38,731 bases of DNA from Purshia tridentata (GCA_003254885.1 QANT01004493.1:1-38731); one strand, 5' to 3'. Positions 21,057-33,760 are shown, counted from the stretch's first letter. Notes: generated by a model from the letters alone, not told the origin. Numbers and translations: made by a program.

Positions 21057-24000
21057 TCAAATGGTATCTGATAATGGGAAAAGCTTTTCCAGCATGTTAT
21101 TTGAAAGGATCCTGTTGGGGTCCAACTCCCTTCGTGCTTTATTATACGCATCGACTGGAAAACGCTTTCTTAGCCTTGCCTGGAGAGCAGCAAGCTTTTC
21201 CTTGTCCTTCGGCACCTGTGCATGATATATGCGTCTGAATAAAATATCCAATAGTAATAATATAACACCTTCGATTCAGACATTCTACAGTGATAAATTG
21301 GAGGAGAAACTGCTTTGATTATCTACATAATAATTTTAATCCGCACATGCCACTCTAGCTTTTTCCATAGAATGATTTCTTGTTCGGGTTAAATTTGAAT
21401 GCAACCCTTTTAAAGTGTAATTTTTCAAAGATGTTGAAAGTTTAACATGATCTAATATGCTTTTAATACCTCAATCTTAGCCCAATGTTCAAAAGCAGAA
21501 TATTTATCCCACAACTGTGCCTGGGTCAGGTGCCTGTAGTGAAAAAACTCTTCTGTAATTTCCTTTCTTTGGCGGGCATCTGTTGTTGGAAGGTACATGA
21601 TGATACCAACCTGATACAAAATTAAAAGCTTTCAGAGATGAGCACATAATTGTTAACAGAACTCAATAAGCGAGGTAAGGTAACTAATTCCACAAATATG
21701 AAAACCATTAAGCCCACAATGACTCAAGCCATGCACTGAAGTTTGGGAACCCATAAATCTAATTTTTTAAACGCATTGAAAAAATGATAAAGTTGTGGGC
21801 ATGATCAGTTAATTAACAGATTACACAAGTTGTGTTGTGTCACCTAATAAACATGTCATGTTTGTGTCCAGATCTAAGAAAATTAATTATACAGATCATA
21901 TTCATGTCGGCCCATATTCTCTAGTAACCTTATCTCAATATGACACAAACACCACACATAAAAACAAATTACTCCCTCTGTTAAACCAGAACGGAATTTA
22001 CTTATATAATAAAACACACAAGACCTGTGCCACCAATTCACCTATCAAGCTTAGTGGATGTAAAAAAAAGATCCAAAAGCCTCAGATATCATTTAAAATT
22101 TTGTCTTGTATGCACGGTCAACAAGCAATTTCTCTTTCCATACTGCTTACGTCCTTCTAATTCCAGATTCCTATGAGAAATTAACCTGAGATATAAAGAA
22201 CTAGGGGCAAAAAGAATGGTTCATGAAATTACCCATGAAAATATATCATCCTCTCTTGCGCTTGAAGCTGGACTCATGGGGCTCTTAGTGCAGGCTGTCC
22301 AGCGCTGCTCTATTGGAGCAGGTGCCGGTACTTCTTCCTTCTCGATGAGCTGCTTTAAATCTTCTAAGTATTCAAGGTCTTTCATGCTTGGTTTGGCAAG
22401 GGTTCCAGCTGGAAAACAAGTCTCTGAAACCCACTGTTGGCCACCACAATCAAAGCCCAAAATTTCATCACTCCATCCCACTCTGTATCCCTCCGACTTC
22501 GTCCAGAACTCAGCCTCAGCTTGATTAACCTTTACAACATGATCTTTGTTGAGAGGATCTAGGGCAAGTAGTTTATCTCTTAACTCTGTAAATGAGAGCT
22601 CATTTATGTCTCCTTCATTGTTGTCAGGAACCACACTGCAAGTAACATGTATAAAAAGTTAACTACAATGAACAGATGAATCAACACAATACCTATACGG
22701 AAAATTTTGTTTATATGAACAAAGCAGTAGAAAATAGAGGAAGAATAATTGAGAACCAGTAATCCATCCTATGCTAACAGGAGAGCATTAAGAAAACAAT
22801 AGACCAAAGAAAATCAATCCCAAACAATACTCTTCCAATCCCTAAAAAGAGAGTTTCTGGAAATTCCTTAAAAAACAGATGATGCTGAATCAATTATGAA
22901 GTGAAATACATTCTTCTCCTAAAAAGAATTTCAAATTCTTTTTTATTTTCTTTAGAAAGTCTACTATTTCTTTCACTCCAAATGACCCATAGGAATCCTT
23001 TCGCTGCACTATCTCCATGATATTTGACCCCTTTTAGTCTTTACAAATCTTCCAAAATCTATGCTGAAATAAGAGAAGCAGATCAAGGCAAAATCCAAAC
23101 TACCTCAGCTAAGCATAAGAACGTACTCCATTAATTCATAAGCCAAAAAATCACATGTCCAAAACAAAATGATGTAGTGGCTCCTCCTTTCATTTTATGC
23201 ACTATTGAGGAGATAAAGAAAGGTTGTCAAACCTCCTTAGGGGAGCTGGAGATTTCCAGTTAAAAGCTTTGGATGAAAACTGATAAAAAGCAACCCACCA
23301 ATCAAATTCTCAAAGAAAGACTTTAGCCATACCCAAAGAAATAAGGAACCATGATCGTTTATCTTTTCCAAGTAAGATTAAGGATTGAATCAAGGACGAG
23401 AATTCATCCACCTCTCTATTTCTATGGCTTCAGAATGAACCAAGAAAAAAAATAAAACACAATATAATTTCCAGAAGAACACACTACAACTCCACAAGAT
23501 CATAGATAAAGCATCCCTTGGCATTAGAAAAACTATAAGTCTAAGAAACCAGAGCATGAAAGGAACATATTCCGCCATTGGTCTTCCCAATATCTAATTC
23601 CCTCACAATTACGAAAAACCAAACTGCAATTAATCCATGATATCCTTGAGAAATAGCCTTCCAAGGACACTTAGAAGTCACACTACCAGCCCCCGAAGAA
23701 GTCCAACGGTTTTCATGCATTTCTCACATAAGCTTTCTATTACATATGCCACAAAGCAGTCTGCTCTAAAAGAAATCTCCAAAGCCATATGCCCAAGAAA
23801 GAAATATTCCTCACATCAAAATTTCCGAAGGCCAATTGAAAAACAATCTTCCAATTTAACAAGTGATTTTTTCTTCCTTCAATCAGAGCATCCTAACATT
23901 CCAATTAGAGCAAAACCGTGTATATCAGCAGCTTAGCCATGTCATTACCATTTGTATCAGTAGATAAGAATTGTTAGAAGTTGTTAACAGCTGAATAGCC

Positions 24001-25475
24001 AACTGGAAGGTCTGTTATGGCTTAGAATGATACAAATTGCTGATTTAAATAAGCCTGTGTTTAAGCAGGACACTCTCATTGAATAACCAGTATATCACTA
24101 ATGCTTCATAGTTCCTACTCTTGAGCCTTAAGGTAGAAGTTATTAACTCCATACTTATTCTCTCAGTACTTCCATACTTTCAGAGAGTAATAAGAAATCC
24201 ATTTCTATTATTAACTCCAAACTCCAGTGACATCTGAAAAAAGCTTGTTCTATGTTTTCCAAAAAACAACTCTCCATTCTTCTAATTAATTACATGAGAT
24301 CACAAACCAATTGAAAGTTTTTCATGTGACTTTTTATTTTTAAATTTTATATTTCTTACCTCTGCACAAGCAACTCTCTCTCCATCTCTCTCTCTCTCTT
24401 CTCTCTCTCTCTTCTTTATCTCTTATTTTCTCTTTTATAGCATTACAGAATTGTATACACAATCAAAAAAGCATGAGTGGAGAAATCATATACATCATAA
24501 ACAAAAGCTAAACCGAGCTACAAAAAATAATAACAAAACAACTATATAACATTGAAATAGTTATCACTCCTAGTCCTACTCAGTACAAATATTTACAAAA
24601 GATAGCTCTAACAATTTGCAATCCGGGCCCACCAACTTATATACAACATTCCAGTTAGATGGGATTTATGACCTGGATTGACCTTGGTCAAACCAACCCC
24701 AACCAAGTAGAAAACAGATTGTTTCCAAGTAATTCCAACATGAAAATCATACTCAAACTTACTTGAATATAAATATACTTTTCTATATTTACTACTAATG
24801 AGTATATTTTTAATTATATATGTAGACTTTCAAGAATTACAGCCAGTAGTAGGAAAACAAGAATTGACCTGTCAATGAAATTGAAACAGAGAAATGGGAT
24901 TGAAAATGTGCAGTCATGTAACACTGTTTTTTGAAGAAAAATTTGTCTTTATTTGATTGTACTTACAGGGTCCTTCAAGCCAATACAATATGAATAAAGA
25001 TAGAAGAAGAATTTGAAAAAGGAGAGAAGAGAAAAGCAGAGTTATTCAGCAAATGCAGCTTATAAATGTCTCAAAAGAACTAATACCTTCGCTTTGTTGT
25101 CCTTCAATTTCAACGGGAGAAAATATCTTGCTAAATTATACAGTTCAATAAGACCAGAGAACAATTGTACCTGTACTTCTTGAGGCATTCCCTGTAGAGA
25201 TCTCGCACATGCTGTATGGCTTCATCCTTACTATATTTGGGTTTGAACTTTGGGGGACCTTTCCATTTTGATATAGGATTACACCTCACAACCACAACAG
25301 TGTCGCTATATGGAATATAAAGGTACTTCAAATGTTTATTCTCGGACAGCAATTTTCTGAAGAAGAAAAGAATACTTGTGTGAAACAAACAGATCCTGTA
25401 TAATTACATCCTGATTTCATGTTGTACTACACTCATAAATGAACACAGACAGCGAGTGAAAAATGTGTGTGTGCG

Positions 25476-25509
<34 letters not shown>

Positions 25510-27331
25510 CATTGGTTCTAACAAATCAAAACAGTGTGTATTGCAGATAAGCCTCACTTATCAATATGAATTCTGAGATTTAAGAACCACAAGTACATGA
25601 GCATGTAGTGGTTGACATTTTTTAGTTTTCACTAGAAAGTAGTTCTTATAATTACTAGATGCAATTCAATGAAGGGTATCCCATTAAAGGCCTCCACAAT
25701 CACATAACTTTGACAAAATGATTAATGATCTTACAGCACTCAACCCAATTGTTTTCAAAGTCTATTAAAGAACTAGTTGCAAGTTGCAAACAACATTCTT
25801 GAGATATTATGTACTTATTTCGCATAATAGAAGATACTTGATTAATATACCCAAAGAAAGGAATAAATGATTACCTATGATTTTTCTTGATCTCTTCCAT
25901 GCTTGAAACAAAAGTGTGCTCTACAAGCTCCTGTCTCTCAACGCATTGGATGGTGACTTCAGCAACCACTCCAAGGCCACCAAGGCCACAGCGAGCTAAA
26001 TAAAACAGATCTGGATCTTTCTCTTTAGAGATTTCTATTGTTCCCTTTGCGGGAGTGACCAGCTTCATGCTGATCACCTGCTCATCAATTGGAGGCAATC
26101 TTGCACCGGTACCATGTGCACCAACCTAAAAACATATGAATGCAAGCAAAACAGAAAAATCATATCATACTATTCTTCAAAAATGCCAATCCCTAACACC
26201 ACATCACTTCATAAAGTCCTTCTTCATCAATTTGATATCATATACAGACTATACTTCTCTTTCAAAAAAATTTCTCTCTCCCTTTTCCACACAATCATAT
26301 ACGAAAAAAAAAGAAACATAGTATATATATATATATATTATTCTATATTGCCCTTGCAGTTAAAGTAGCCAAATTCGTCAATNACAAAAAAAAAAAGAAA
26401 CAGTGTGTATATATATATATATATATTATTCTATATTGCCCTTGCAGTTAAAGTAGCCAAATTCGTCAATGTGTCCCGTTTGAGATCTCTGCTTCATGTT
26501 GAATTACCAAAAAAGGTATGTACACATTGGTGTCACATTAATGGGTTCAGAAAATTCAAAAGAGCAGTATATCCAAAAGGCAAAGATAACAACTAAAAAT
26601 GTGAACTGGAATACTGGAATACATTCACAACAATCTACCGAAACCCAACAGAAAAAAACCAAACCCACCTGCAAAATGCCACCAATCTGCTGCTCCCTAA
26701 TGGAAGCAAAGTTCTGCAAAGTAAGCCCATGATCCTTAATCCCATCCACCAATTGCTGCACCCTTATCCCAGCTTGCACTCTGACCGTCTTCTTCTCCTT
26801 ATCGACCTCCAGAACCTTATCCATCAGCGCCAAATTGACCATCCCGGCCCTCGACAACCCAATCCCGTTCGGGGACAACCCGGACCCGACGGGCCGAATC
26901 CGGGCTTTCTTCTCATTGGCATCCCTGACAAGTCTCTCAAGGTCGTCGAGGGTCTCAGGCTGGTGGAAGACCCGGGTCTGGACCTCGTGTGTCCCGCTCC
27001 AGTTGGAGACGGTGTGGAGCTCCTCCGGCAGAGGAGCGTAGCGGAAAATCTGGGCCTTTTTGTGCTTGGCGTTTTCGGGAAAGGGGAAAGAGAAGTAGGT
27101 GGCTGCGCCGCAGAACAGGACGAGGGCTGTGTAGCCCAAGTACTTGCGGAGCTCCGAGGCTGATGACTCGGTTGGTGGTGGTGATGAAAGAGAGGAACAT
27201 GCACGTATTGGGTTAAATGGGTTTAGTGGGTTTAGTGGGTTTAGAGGGATGGCGGTGGAAGCGACGGTTCTGAGGTTGTTGTTGTGGTTGAGGGACTGGA
27301 GGGAGCGTCTGAGAGTGAGAGCTCTGAGCAT
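21057..27331 (-). CDS. GLDH: L-galactono-1,4-lactone dehydrogenase, mitochondrial
   Basis: Six exons on the minus strand, 26669-27331, 25875-26125, 25171-25356, 22233-22635, 21470-21610 and 21057-21215, give exactly 600 aa, against about 610 in Arabidopsis. The enzyme oxidises L-galactono-1,4-lactone to ascorbate and passes electrons to cytochrome c at the inner mitochondrial membrane; it is also needed for complex I assembly. Residues 1-60 are an Arg/Ser-rich transit peptide containing an NPLNPLNPFNP repeat. A hydrophobic segment follows at 65-84, and the mature enzyme probably starts near YAPLPEELH at 98. The FAD domain has VGSGLSPNGIGLS at 148-160, with Leu152 where related oxidases carry the flavin-linking His. 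Ala209 in QNFASIRE matches the alanine that keeps the plant enzyme from reacting with oxygen. The substrate-site pair is E476 and R478 in IEQRW. The tail ARRELDPNRILSNNMLEKLFP is intact. The loop at the exon 3/4 junction is six residues shorter than in Arabidopsis. All splice sites are GT-AG. Confidence 0.97.
22900..23890 (-). pseudogene. Degenerate LINE (L1-type) ORF2 3' fragment in GLDH intron 3
   Basis: Reading the minus strand in shifting frames gives, in order, LGIWLWRFLLEQTALWH, PWKAISQ, GIRYWEDQW (23604 down to 23578), KRSWFLISLGMAKVF, and FLWVIWSERNSRL (about 23003 down to 22965). This is the order and wording of the region after the reverse transcriptase, including the zf-RVT segment, in plant L1 retroposons. 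Stops and frameshifts are frequent, so it is a dead relic, inserted in the same orientation as GLDH. It helps explain why this intron is 2.5 kb. The 5' part of the LINE and a clear poly-A tail are not seen. Confidence 0.75.
25464..25509. repeat. Compound (GT)n(GA)n microsatellite
   Basis: An interrupted GT run passes directly into about 14 GA units. It lies in GLDH intron 2, about 100 bp from exon 3. Confidence 0.9.
26303..26470. repeat. Tandem duplication of about 80 bp split by a single N
   Basis: An A-run, a TA microsatellite and a unique tail ending in aaattcgtcaat occur at 26303-26382 and again at 26384-26470. The only undetermined base of the window, N at 26383, sits exactly between the copies. 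The unique tails are identical. This looks like an unresolved overlap between two assembled sequences rather than biology. It lies in GLDH intron 1 and does not affect the coding sequence. Confidence 0.85.
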
Positions 27332-28487
27332 TTTCGCTGTTTCTTTTTTTTTCGTTTTTTTTCTGCCTTTGTTTTGTTTTTGGGTTCATCAGTGATCAGT
27401 AGATCAAGTGGCAGTGAGAACTGTGAACTGTGAAGTGGGTAGGAGTTTCAGTTTTGGATCACTTTTCTAGTCATTTTGTAAAATTAGAGCATATCTTCTA
27501 AATGCAACCAAAAAAATGGAAGTGACAATATGACATATACAAGGCCCTTTGGATGAGTTATACCTCATTAAATCATTTTAAGTAGAATAAGTAAGAGATA
27601 ACCCATTGTATTACTAATTTCACAATCGTATTTAATTGAATAATTAAATAAATTACCTCTCACTCAGTGAGATTGTCCTGGTTTATATGTAGATACAAAA
27701 AGCTTCAAGTGCAGAAATTTCTCCGAACTCACTGTGAAAATGACACTCGGCACTGACCATGACATTGCAATCCAACAACATTTCTTAAGGGAGGGACGTC
27801 ATGTCATGGCTACACCCATAGAGCACCAATTCATGACCAAATACCATAGTTTGCCCAAGGGAGGGTTAGGGGAAGGGGTTGAGACTTGAGGGAGAGAGAG
27901 GGTTTTTATTTATTTTTTAGGTTTTTGCCTTTTAACTTTCTGAAGGGTAGAAAGATTTTAAATTTTAATAAAAATAATTGAATGGATATAACAAATAGAC
28001 AAGGAGCTTTCACTGAGAGACACAAAGTAGAGCCTTTCGAAGTAAAAATAAATTGGTCAGACCATTAAACCACAATACAAAAAAGCAGTGGGGGGTCCTC
28101 ATTCTGAACAATAGAATCATCGAACTGTCAAATTTAAACACAAACTTGGCTCAATGAGAAAATTCACACATTACATGTAGTCACCACAATGAATGTGATG
28201 CCTGGAAGTTAAAAAGCAAATTAATAACCAACACTATAAGCTATAGCATCAAGGTGTTCGTTAACTACAATTTGATCATTGCAGTGAATATATCTCACCT
28301 TGGAGTCGAACTCTTCAAAGTAGCATTCAACAATTAGCTTTCAGGAGCTCAACGTACACAATAAACAAAGCATAACATCAGGCTTATTCTGTACAGAGCA
28401 TGCATATATATGATAGCCAAATCTCAACCTAACTTAGAGATGCTTAAATCCCAATTACAAGGGATAGGCTGGTTAAATAATCCCAAA
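27332..28487. other. Intergenic DNA: GLDH promoter and 3' end of CRAL-TRIO gene
   Basis: The GLDH promoter (minus strand) is expected in the first few hundred bases; a T-rich run at 27341-27380 corresponds to an A-rich leader. The right part should hold the 3' untranslated region of the CRAL-TRIO gene. A gagagagagagg run at about 27891 is the only simple repeat. No gene is seen. Confidence 0.5.
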
Positions 28488-31400
28488 CTAAGACGTATAT
28501 TCTCTTGATGCCCATCTCTCCTCATACCTTCCAAAAGAGTACGCTGTTGATGGCATCTCAATCATGTGAAGGGGGTCTGGTTCGATGCCATAATCTGTTA
28601 GCGGTCTATGTTCAAGAACATCATCGTGGTTTTTCACGAATTCAGGAATCTCAATCTCCCCCTTCTTTATATCATCCCACAGGTACTGCAGGCGGCTTAC
28701 ATACTTGATTTTCCAATATAGGCTGCAAAGAAAGTGGATATTTAGAACAAAGCAGTATCCAAATCACATTGATAAACTATTACTTATTCACTGTTTGCTG
28801 TAACTTGACATGGGTTCACTAGAAAATTAATGTATCTAAGGGTTTAAATAAAGTCATTTGGGGGACATTCGGGCATAATCTGCATATAATGTTGCTTCAA
28901 ACCATATGATCTGTTATAAACCAACTTTAATAAAGCCAAGCAATGTCAGTCACATGAATAATTTAACATCAGCCAACCAAAGCAGATTTGTCTGAATTGC
29001 AGTTCATTGATTTCTTTCAACTGCAAGAATTGCAAAAGATGATTCATGCAATTTAATATTACCCGCTCCAAAACAGTTTTAAGAAAAGTCAGGAGACATG
29101 TCAATTTTAAAAAGTACCTAATGCCTAATTTATTTTTATTATAAATAATTCATTATTATTATTTTTATATTATATTGTTGGTTTCCAAAATGCATAAAAT
29201 CACTCACCCTCCACTTAGTAAAAATCGGCCTAGAGTGGCAAAGACAAGTCTTGATCGGAGCCCAGGGTGAATGAAGTACACAACTTGAAGCCTATCCTTC
29301 AAGTAAGAAGGAAGTTCTTCATAAATCCACCTTAAGATAGTCATGCCAGGGGAGTTATCCTCCTTTTGCACTGTACTATGCATGTAAACAATGCAGTATG
29401 GACCTTCTGGACAATCACTGCACAATTTGTGGAATATATACCTCTTCAGCCTATCCCCACTCACAACTGGAGCTGCAGAAAGATCAATTAGGTTAATAAA
29501 AAGTGTTTGTGATGCAGGGTTCTCAAAAGTAGAGTAAACAGTTTTATATATATATATATAAATAAATTAAATTATTGTGAATTTATTATTTTCCCGCCAA
29601 CATAAAATTCCAAAAGAATCGATCCAAACCAAAAGGAACCAAAATTCCATCTTCTTTCCAAAGTAAAAACAGACATAACAGAACCATTTTAAAAACTGAG
29701 CACAGATACAATATTATTGAAAGGTGCTACAGAGTCTTCTAAGAAGAACTGCAAGCAGCAATCTCGATACCTGTGCAAGATGTTGGAAAATTCAAACTCA
29801 AGTTTTTTTCTCCACTAAACACGGGCCATTTCCTGTCACTATTGACAGCACCATTATGTTTAGCCATGTAGATTATTAAAATTTGGCTTTCCCTGCCCCA
29901 AAACCCAATCATGATATACTCTCACAAATCATAGACTCAAGTCACTGAACCACCAACACAAATTATGTCCCACACCTGCCACTTATCTTCATCTATAGTT
30001 TGGGAATCAAGGAAAGCAGCCTTCAAAGATTATCCCCACAGAAAGCATATTCCCTGACTGTCACCTTAAAAAGTTAACTCTTTGCATACATCCAAAACAC
30101 AACAAATAGATACACAGTGCAATAAAGGAAATCCTAGCCCTAAAAAGATCATTTGGTTTTCTCTTCAATTTCTTATAGCCCAAACCACAATGTTCCACCT
30201 GAATTATGGAGAATGGTTTTTTATGCTAGACAGGCTCAACAACAAACAGGGTGGTGATAAGCAGGGTGGTGATAAGCAACCCATATTTGCTTGCTTTCAA
30301 ACACTAAAACAGACTATTCGAAAGAATAAGAAGTTAACATTTACAAATGCTGCATATTTAAACCATAGAACAAAATGCAATATGTTTCCTCTGAGACATC
30401 TATCTAGAAGAAGAAAACAGATAACCATTTCCCCTTATGATTAAAATTAAGAAACTTTAGGTAAATCCCAGCCACAAAAGGTACTACTTCCAGTAACAGC
30501 TTCCACAATTCACCGAACAGACCATCACATATTTCAAGAAAGAAAAAAACACTTCTTTAAATCCACACTGTTCTTTACACAAGCTTGATTTTGCAGTAAT
30601 CAATTTTCTCTCATCAAACACAAAACAATTCAATATTGCACCTTTCCTTACATTATGTCAGTACAATATTACACAGAGGAAAATTAAAAAGAAAAAAAAT
30701 CCTAAAACTAAACCAGAAGACCCAAAAAGAATGCATAAGAAAAGACTTTAACTTAATCTGCTTCGCTCCACCCAAGAAAAATAAAACAAATGAAAAAAGC
30801 AAACGAAACATATTACAACTAAGAAATAATAAATTAAGGCTCAAGTTCAAAATAAACACTCAACCATGAGGTGAATTTCGTCTGGGTACATGAATTATAA
30901 AATCTTTCAAGGACATCAACAATTAACATCTAAATTGAAAAGCCGACTTCCATTTGGTGAGATGTTAGTATTGGGGTTAAATGCCATCGTGGTCAACCAT
31001 AACACAGCAGATTTAATGACATTATCTCCATCATGTTCATCATCAAAGCCAAGCACACTTCGATAATCCTCATCAGAGCACATGTCCCCTTAATCATTCT
31101 CATACTCAATCACTTGTACTTCTACCTCATGAAATTATCAACACTAGGCCTAGAAGATGATCCAACCCATTAACAGGCCATTAAGCATGTCGCGTCATGG
31201 TTGGCCACACTAGCATTTAACCCCAACATTAACAATTCACCAAACAAAAGTTAGTTTTTCAAATTCTTGAAAGATATTGTTAATTCGTGGACCCGGATGA
31301 AATACACCCCATCTGGGTGTTTATTTTGAACTGAGCCATAAAATAATAATAAAAATCAGTTCATTGGCCAAATAATTCAAATTAAATTCCAAAAGTGATA

Positions 31401-31819
31401 AGACCAGCCAAGAAACTTAATTTCCTAAACAAACATAGACAATCTTCAAAATCAAACAAAACCCAGATGCCAGAATAAATTACGACACGTTATTTAACAG
31501 TTAAATCATATATGAACAATCAACGTATTCTCCAGCTGTAACAATAAGTAAAGAGTGTTGGATCTGTTTGTTTACCGGGAAAATACTTCCCCACTATGCG
31601 AAAAATACGGTTCCCAGACTTGTCACAGCCTTGGACACGAAAGAACTGCAAGAGCTCAAGATCGGAGAAGTCCTCGTCGGAAGAGAGGTTCTGAGGGCAG
31701 TCGTGCCAATTCTCCTCCTCGTCTATCTCTCTCTCCTGGTTCGTCAAGAACGGTCTCGCGTCAATCCCCAAATCCGATGCCAGTACAAGCACCGAGAAGT
31801 CCTCCCGTGAGCGACTCAT
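28488..31819 (-). CDS. Divergent CRAL-TRIO (Sec14-like) domain protein
   Basis: Three minus-strand exons, 31576-31819, 29208-29472 and 28488-28722, join to 247 aa (intron phases 1 and 2). Residues from about 55 to 200 form the divergent CRAL/TRIO domain (CRAL_TRIO_2 type), with RIFRIVGKYFPAPVVSGDRL, then YCIVYMHSTVQKEDNSPG, ILRWIYEELP, and LQVVYFIHPGLRSRL. The same domain ends the GDAP2 proteins; the plant stand-alone form is annotated as a Sec14 cytosolic-factor family protein. A lipid-binding role is implied by the family, but no ligand is established. There is no signal peptide or membrane segment. The acidic N-terminal region (30-55) and the conserved end GRYEERWASREY look intact. I chose the start at 31819 because recalled relatives begin near EDFSVLVLASDLG. 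An in-frame ATG at 31882, in a good context, would add 21 basic residues. Confidence 0.88.
30838..31337. mobile_element. Long-TIR foldback, Mutator-like MITE, 500 bp
   Basis: The ends are ggctcaagttcaaaataaac and its near-complement gtttattttgaactgagcc. Inverted arms run 30838-31000 and 31197-31337, with weaker pairing for about 20 bp further in. The arms are similar but not identical, differing by substitutions and small indels. The element is flanked by 9-bp sequences, ataaattaa and ataaaataa, that match at eight of nine positions. Arms above 100 bp and a 9-bp duplication point to a non-autonomous Mutator-like element. It sits in intron 1 of the CRAL-TRIO gene and has no coding capacity. 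Confidence 0.75.
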
Positions 31820-33760
31820 CTCTACTTTGCTCGGTTTCCCTAACTTTTTCTCACTTTCTCGCGCTTTCTTTCTGGTTTTCATGGTCCGTCTGTGTGGAGC
31901 GCTGTGGAACAGACTATGTGAGACTGGACACGTGGGATGATCTCCTTGGAGGAATTATGTATGTGGTGCGGTGGCGGAGTGTCAGTTGGAGTCGTTTTGA
32001 AGACCATTTGTTTTGAAGCACACAGGATTATAAACGGTTATTTACTTATTTGTTTTTCAGGTTTCAATTACAAATAAAAAAATTACAAACTTTAAGTTGA
32101 TCTATAAACAAAAAAAAAAATTTTAATTCAAATATTAAATATAACACGTCCAATATCCGTCCAATTCTGTTAAAAATTTCATCCAAAAATAGGACCTCTT
32201 TTATGAGATTAATCAGGAGTGCTGTATGATTTTTTAAAATCAATAAAATTGTTTTGTAATTACATTGAAAAATTGCAAAAATGGAATCAATAACAGGCCA
32301 TCTCATGTATCATTATTTTATAATTATGTTGAAATAAGCATGCAGTCTTAAAAGTTGATTTATCCATACATGGCTTCTGTCAAAGGATCTCAATCAAGGA
32401 ACAAAATGAATTAAGCAAACTACAGAGGCCAACTCTATTATTTTAACCTTGATAGCGCAATCTGTAATTGGATATCTTCATGTTATTTATAAAGGTTGAG
32501 GGGAAGTTAATTTAACCTTCAATAATTAATTTAGTCCAAATTTAATAGAGTTGATCAGGGGAAGTTAATTTAGTCCAAATTTTTTCCATCACCAAAAGAG
32601 CTGTTCTACTTTCAATAAAAAAATTTAATTTAGAGGGTACTTCGATTTTTAGTTTAGGTGGTAACATGCAAATCAAATCATAATTCAGGTGGGTATCTTG
32701 CTAAAAAAACCTTTATTAAATGGCCCTTAACTTGCCTTTTTTATTGTAATTCTTTTTTTTGATTACTAGAAATATAAGCATTTGATAAGCATACTCCATA
32801 AAAGAACTGTGAAGGCTTTTTACTTAATAAATTGAGAATTGAAGCCTTGGAGGGCATTTAGGTTCCAAGCACATGAAATAATGTGTTCCTAACCTAAAGG
32901 AATTTAAGACATACCTTGGACCCTAAAACCAGCAACAAAATTAACAAATGGCACCTACAAATAAAAAAATTGATCTTATCATTTAACCTCATTTGGACAG
33001 AAGAAAAAAATTAAAATTCATTTATTATTACATTCAGAAAAAGTTCAAACTCTCATCTCCATTGACCTTATTGGTACAAAAGAAAAAAAAATTACTTTGA
33101 ACCGTTCTAAAAACTATATCCTAATTGGATAGTCAAATAGGAAAAAAAAAAATTAATAATTGCCCCAAATATAGAGAAATACAAATGACCAATAAAATTG
33201 TTACGGTAAAACAAGAAAATTATGTCAAAAAAACTTAATATAAAACTTAAGAATAATGATTTTTTAATAAATTTTTTTTAAAATTTATATTTTAATAATA
33301 AATTTGAACGGTTCATTTTCAATTAGGCCGTCCCGTAATCCTAGATATCGTTCATGCATGTCAACAACTTGAACACCCAAAATATTATTGCCTATCGAGC
33401 AAGGTAAAAACTTAGGGCCAAAACAAATCGCAGATTTCTCAAAATTAATTCACTGTCCCGAAGCTTCTGCGTAAATGGCAAATTAAGAGACAAAGAGACG
33501 AATGAAAATGAAGATCACATTCACATCACTCATCACATGTCTGTCAACTGCGACGAGGAACAGTGGGCCATTTCATATGTTGATGACATGGAGGACACTA
33601 GACATGACATCCACCAAATAAATTATCCTATTTTGCTATGCAAGAGTTCGACTGAACCACTTGAGTTTGTCGTTGAGGACAGGCCACACAAGCTTCACCT
33701 TTACAAATCCCTTGGACTCAGTTGGAGTCTTGGAGAGCTCCAAATAAGTTGTGCTCCAAA
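31820..33760. other. Divergent intergenic region, CRAL-TRIO and LCYB promoters
   Basis: The CRAL-TRIO gene is read leftward and LCYB rightward, so both promoters lie here, with about 1.9 kb available. A ggggaagttaatttagtccaaat-like phrase is repeated near 32500 and 32556. The middle (32900-33300) is A-rich. A 75-codon open frame at 33537-33764 has no recognisable domain; its stop TGA overlaps the ATG of the short uORF at 33761. No established gene is seen. Confidence 0.5.

Noticed and set aside
26729..27395. Several plus-strand open frames of 70-144 codons opposite GLDH exon 1
   Set aside because: Antisense shadows of a GC-rich coding exon whose minus-strand product is clearly GLDH.
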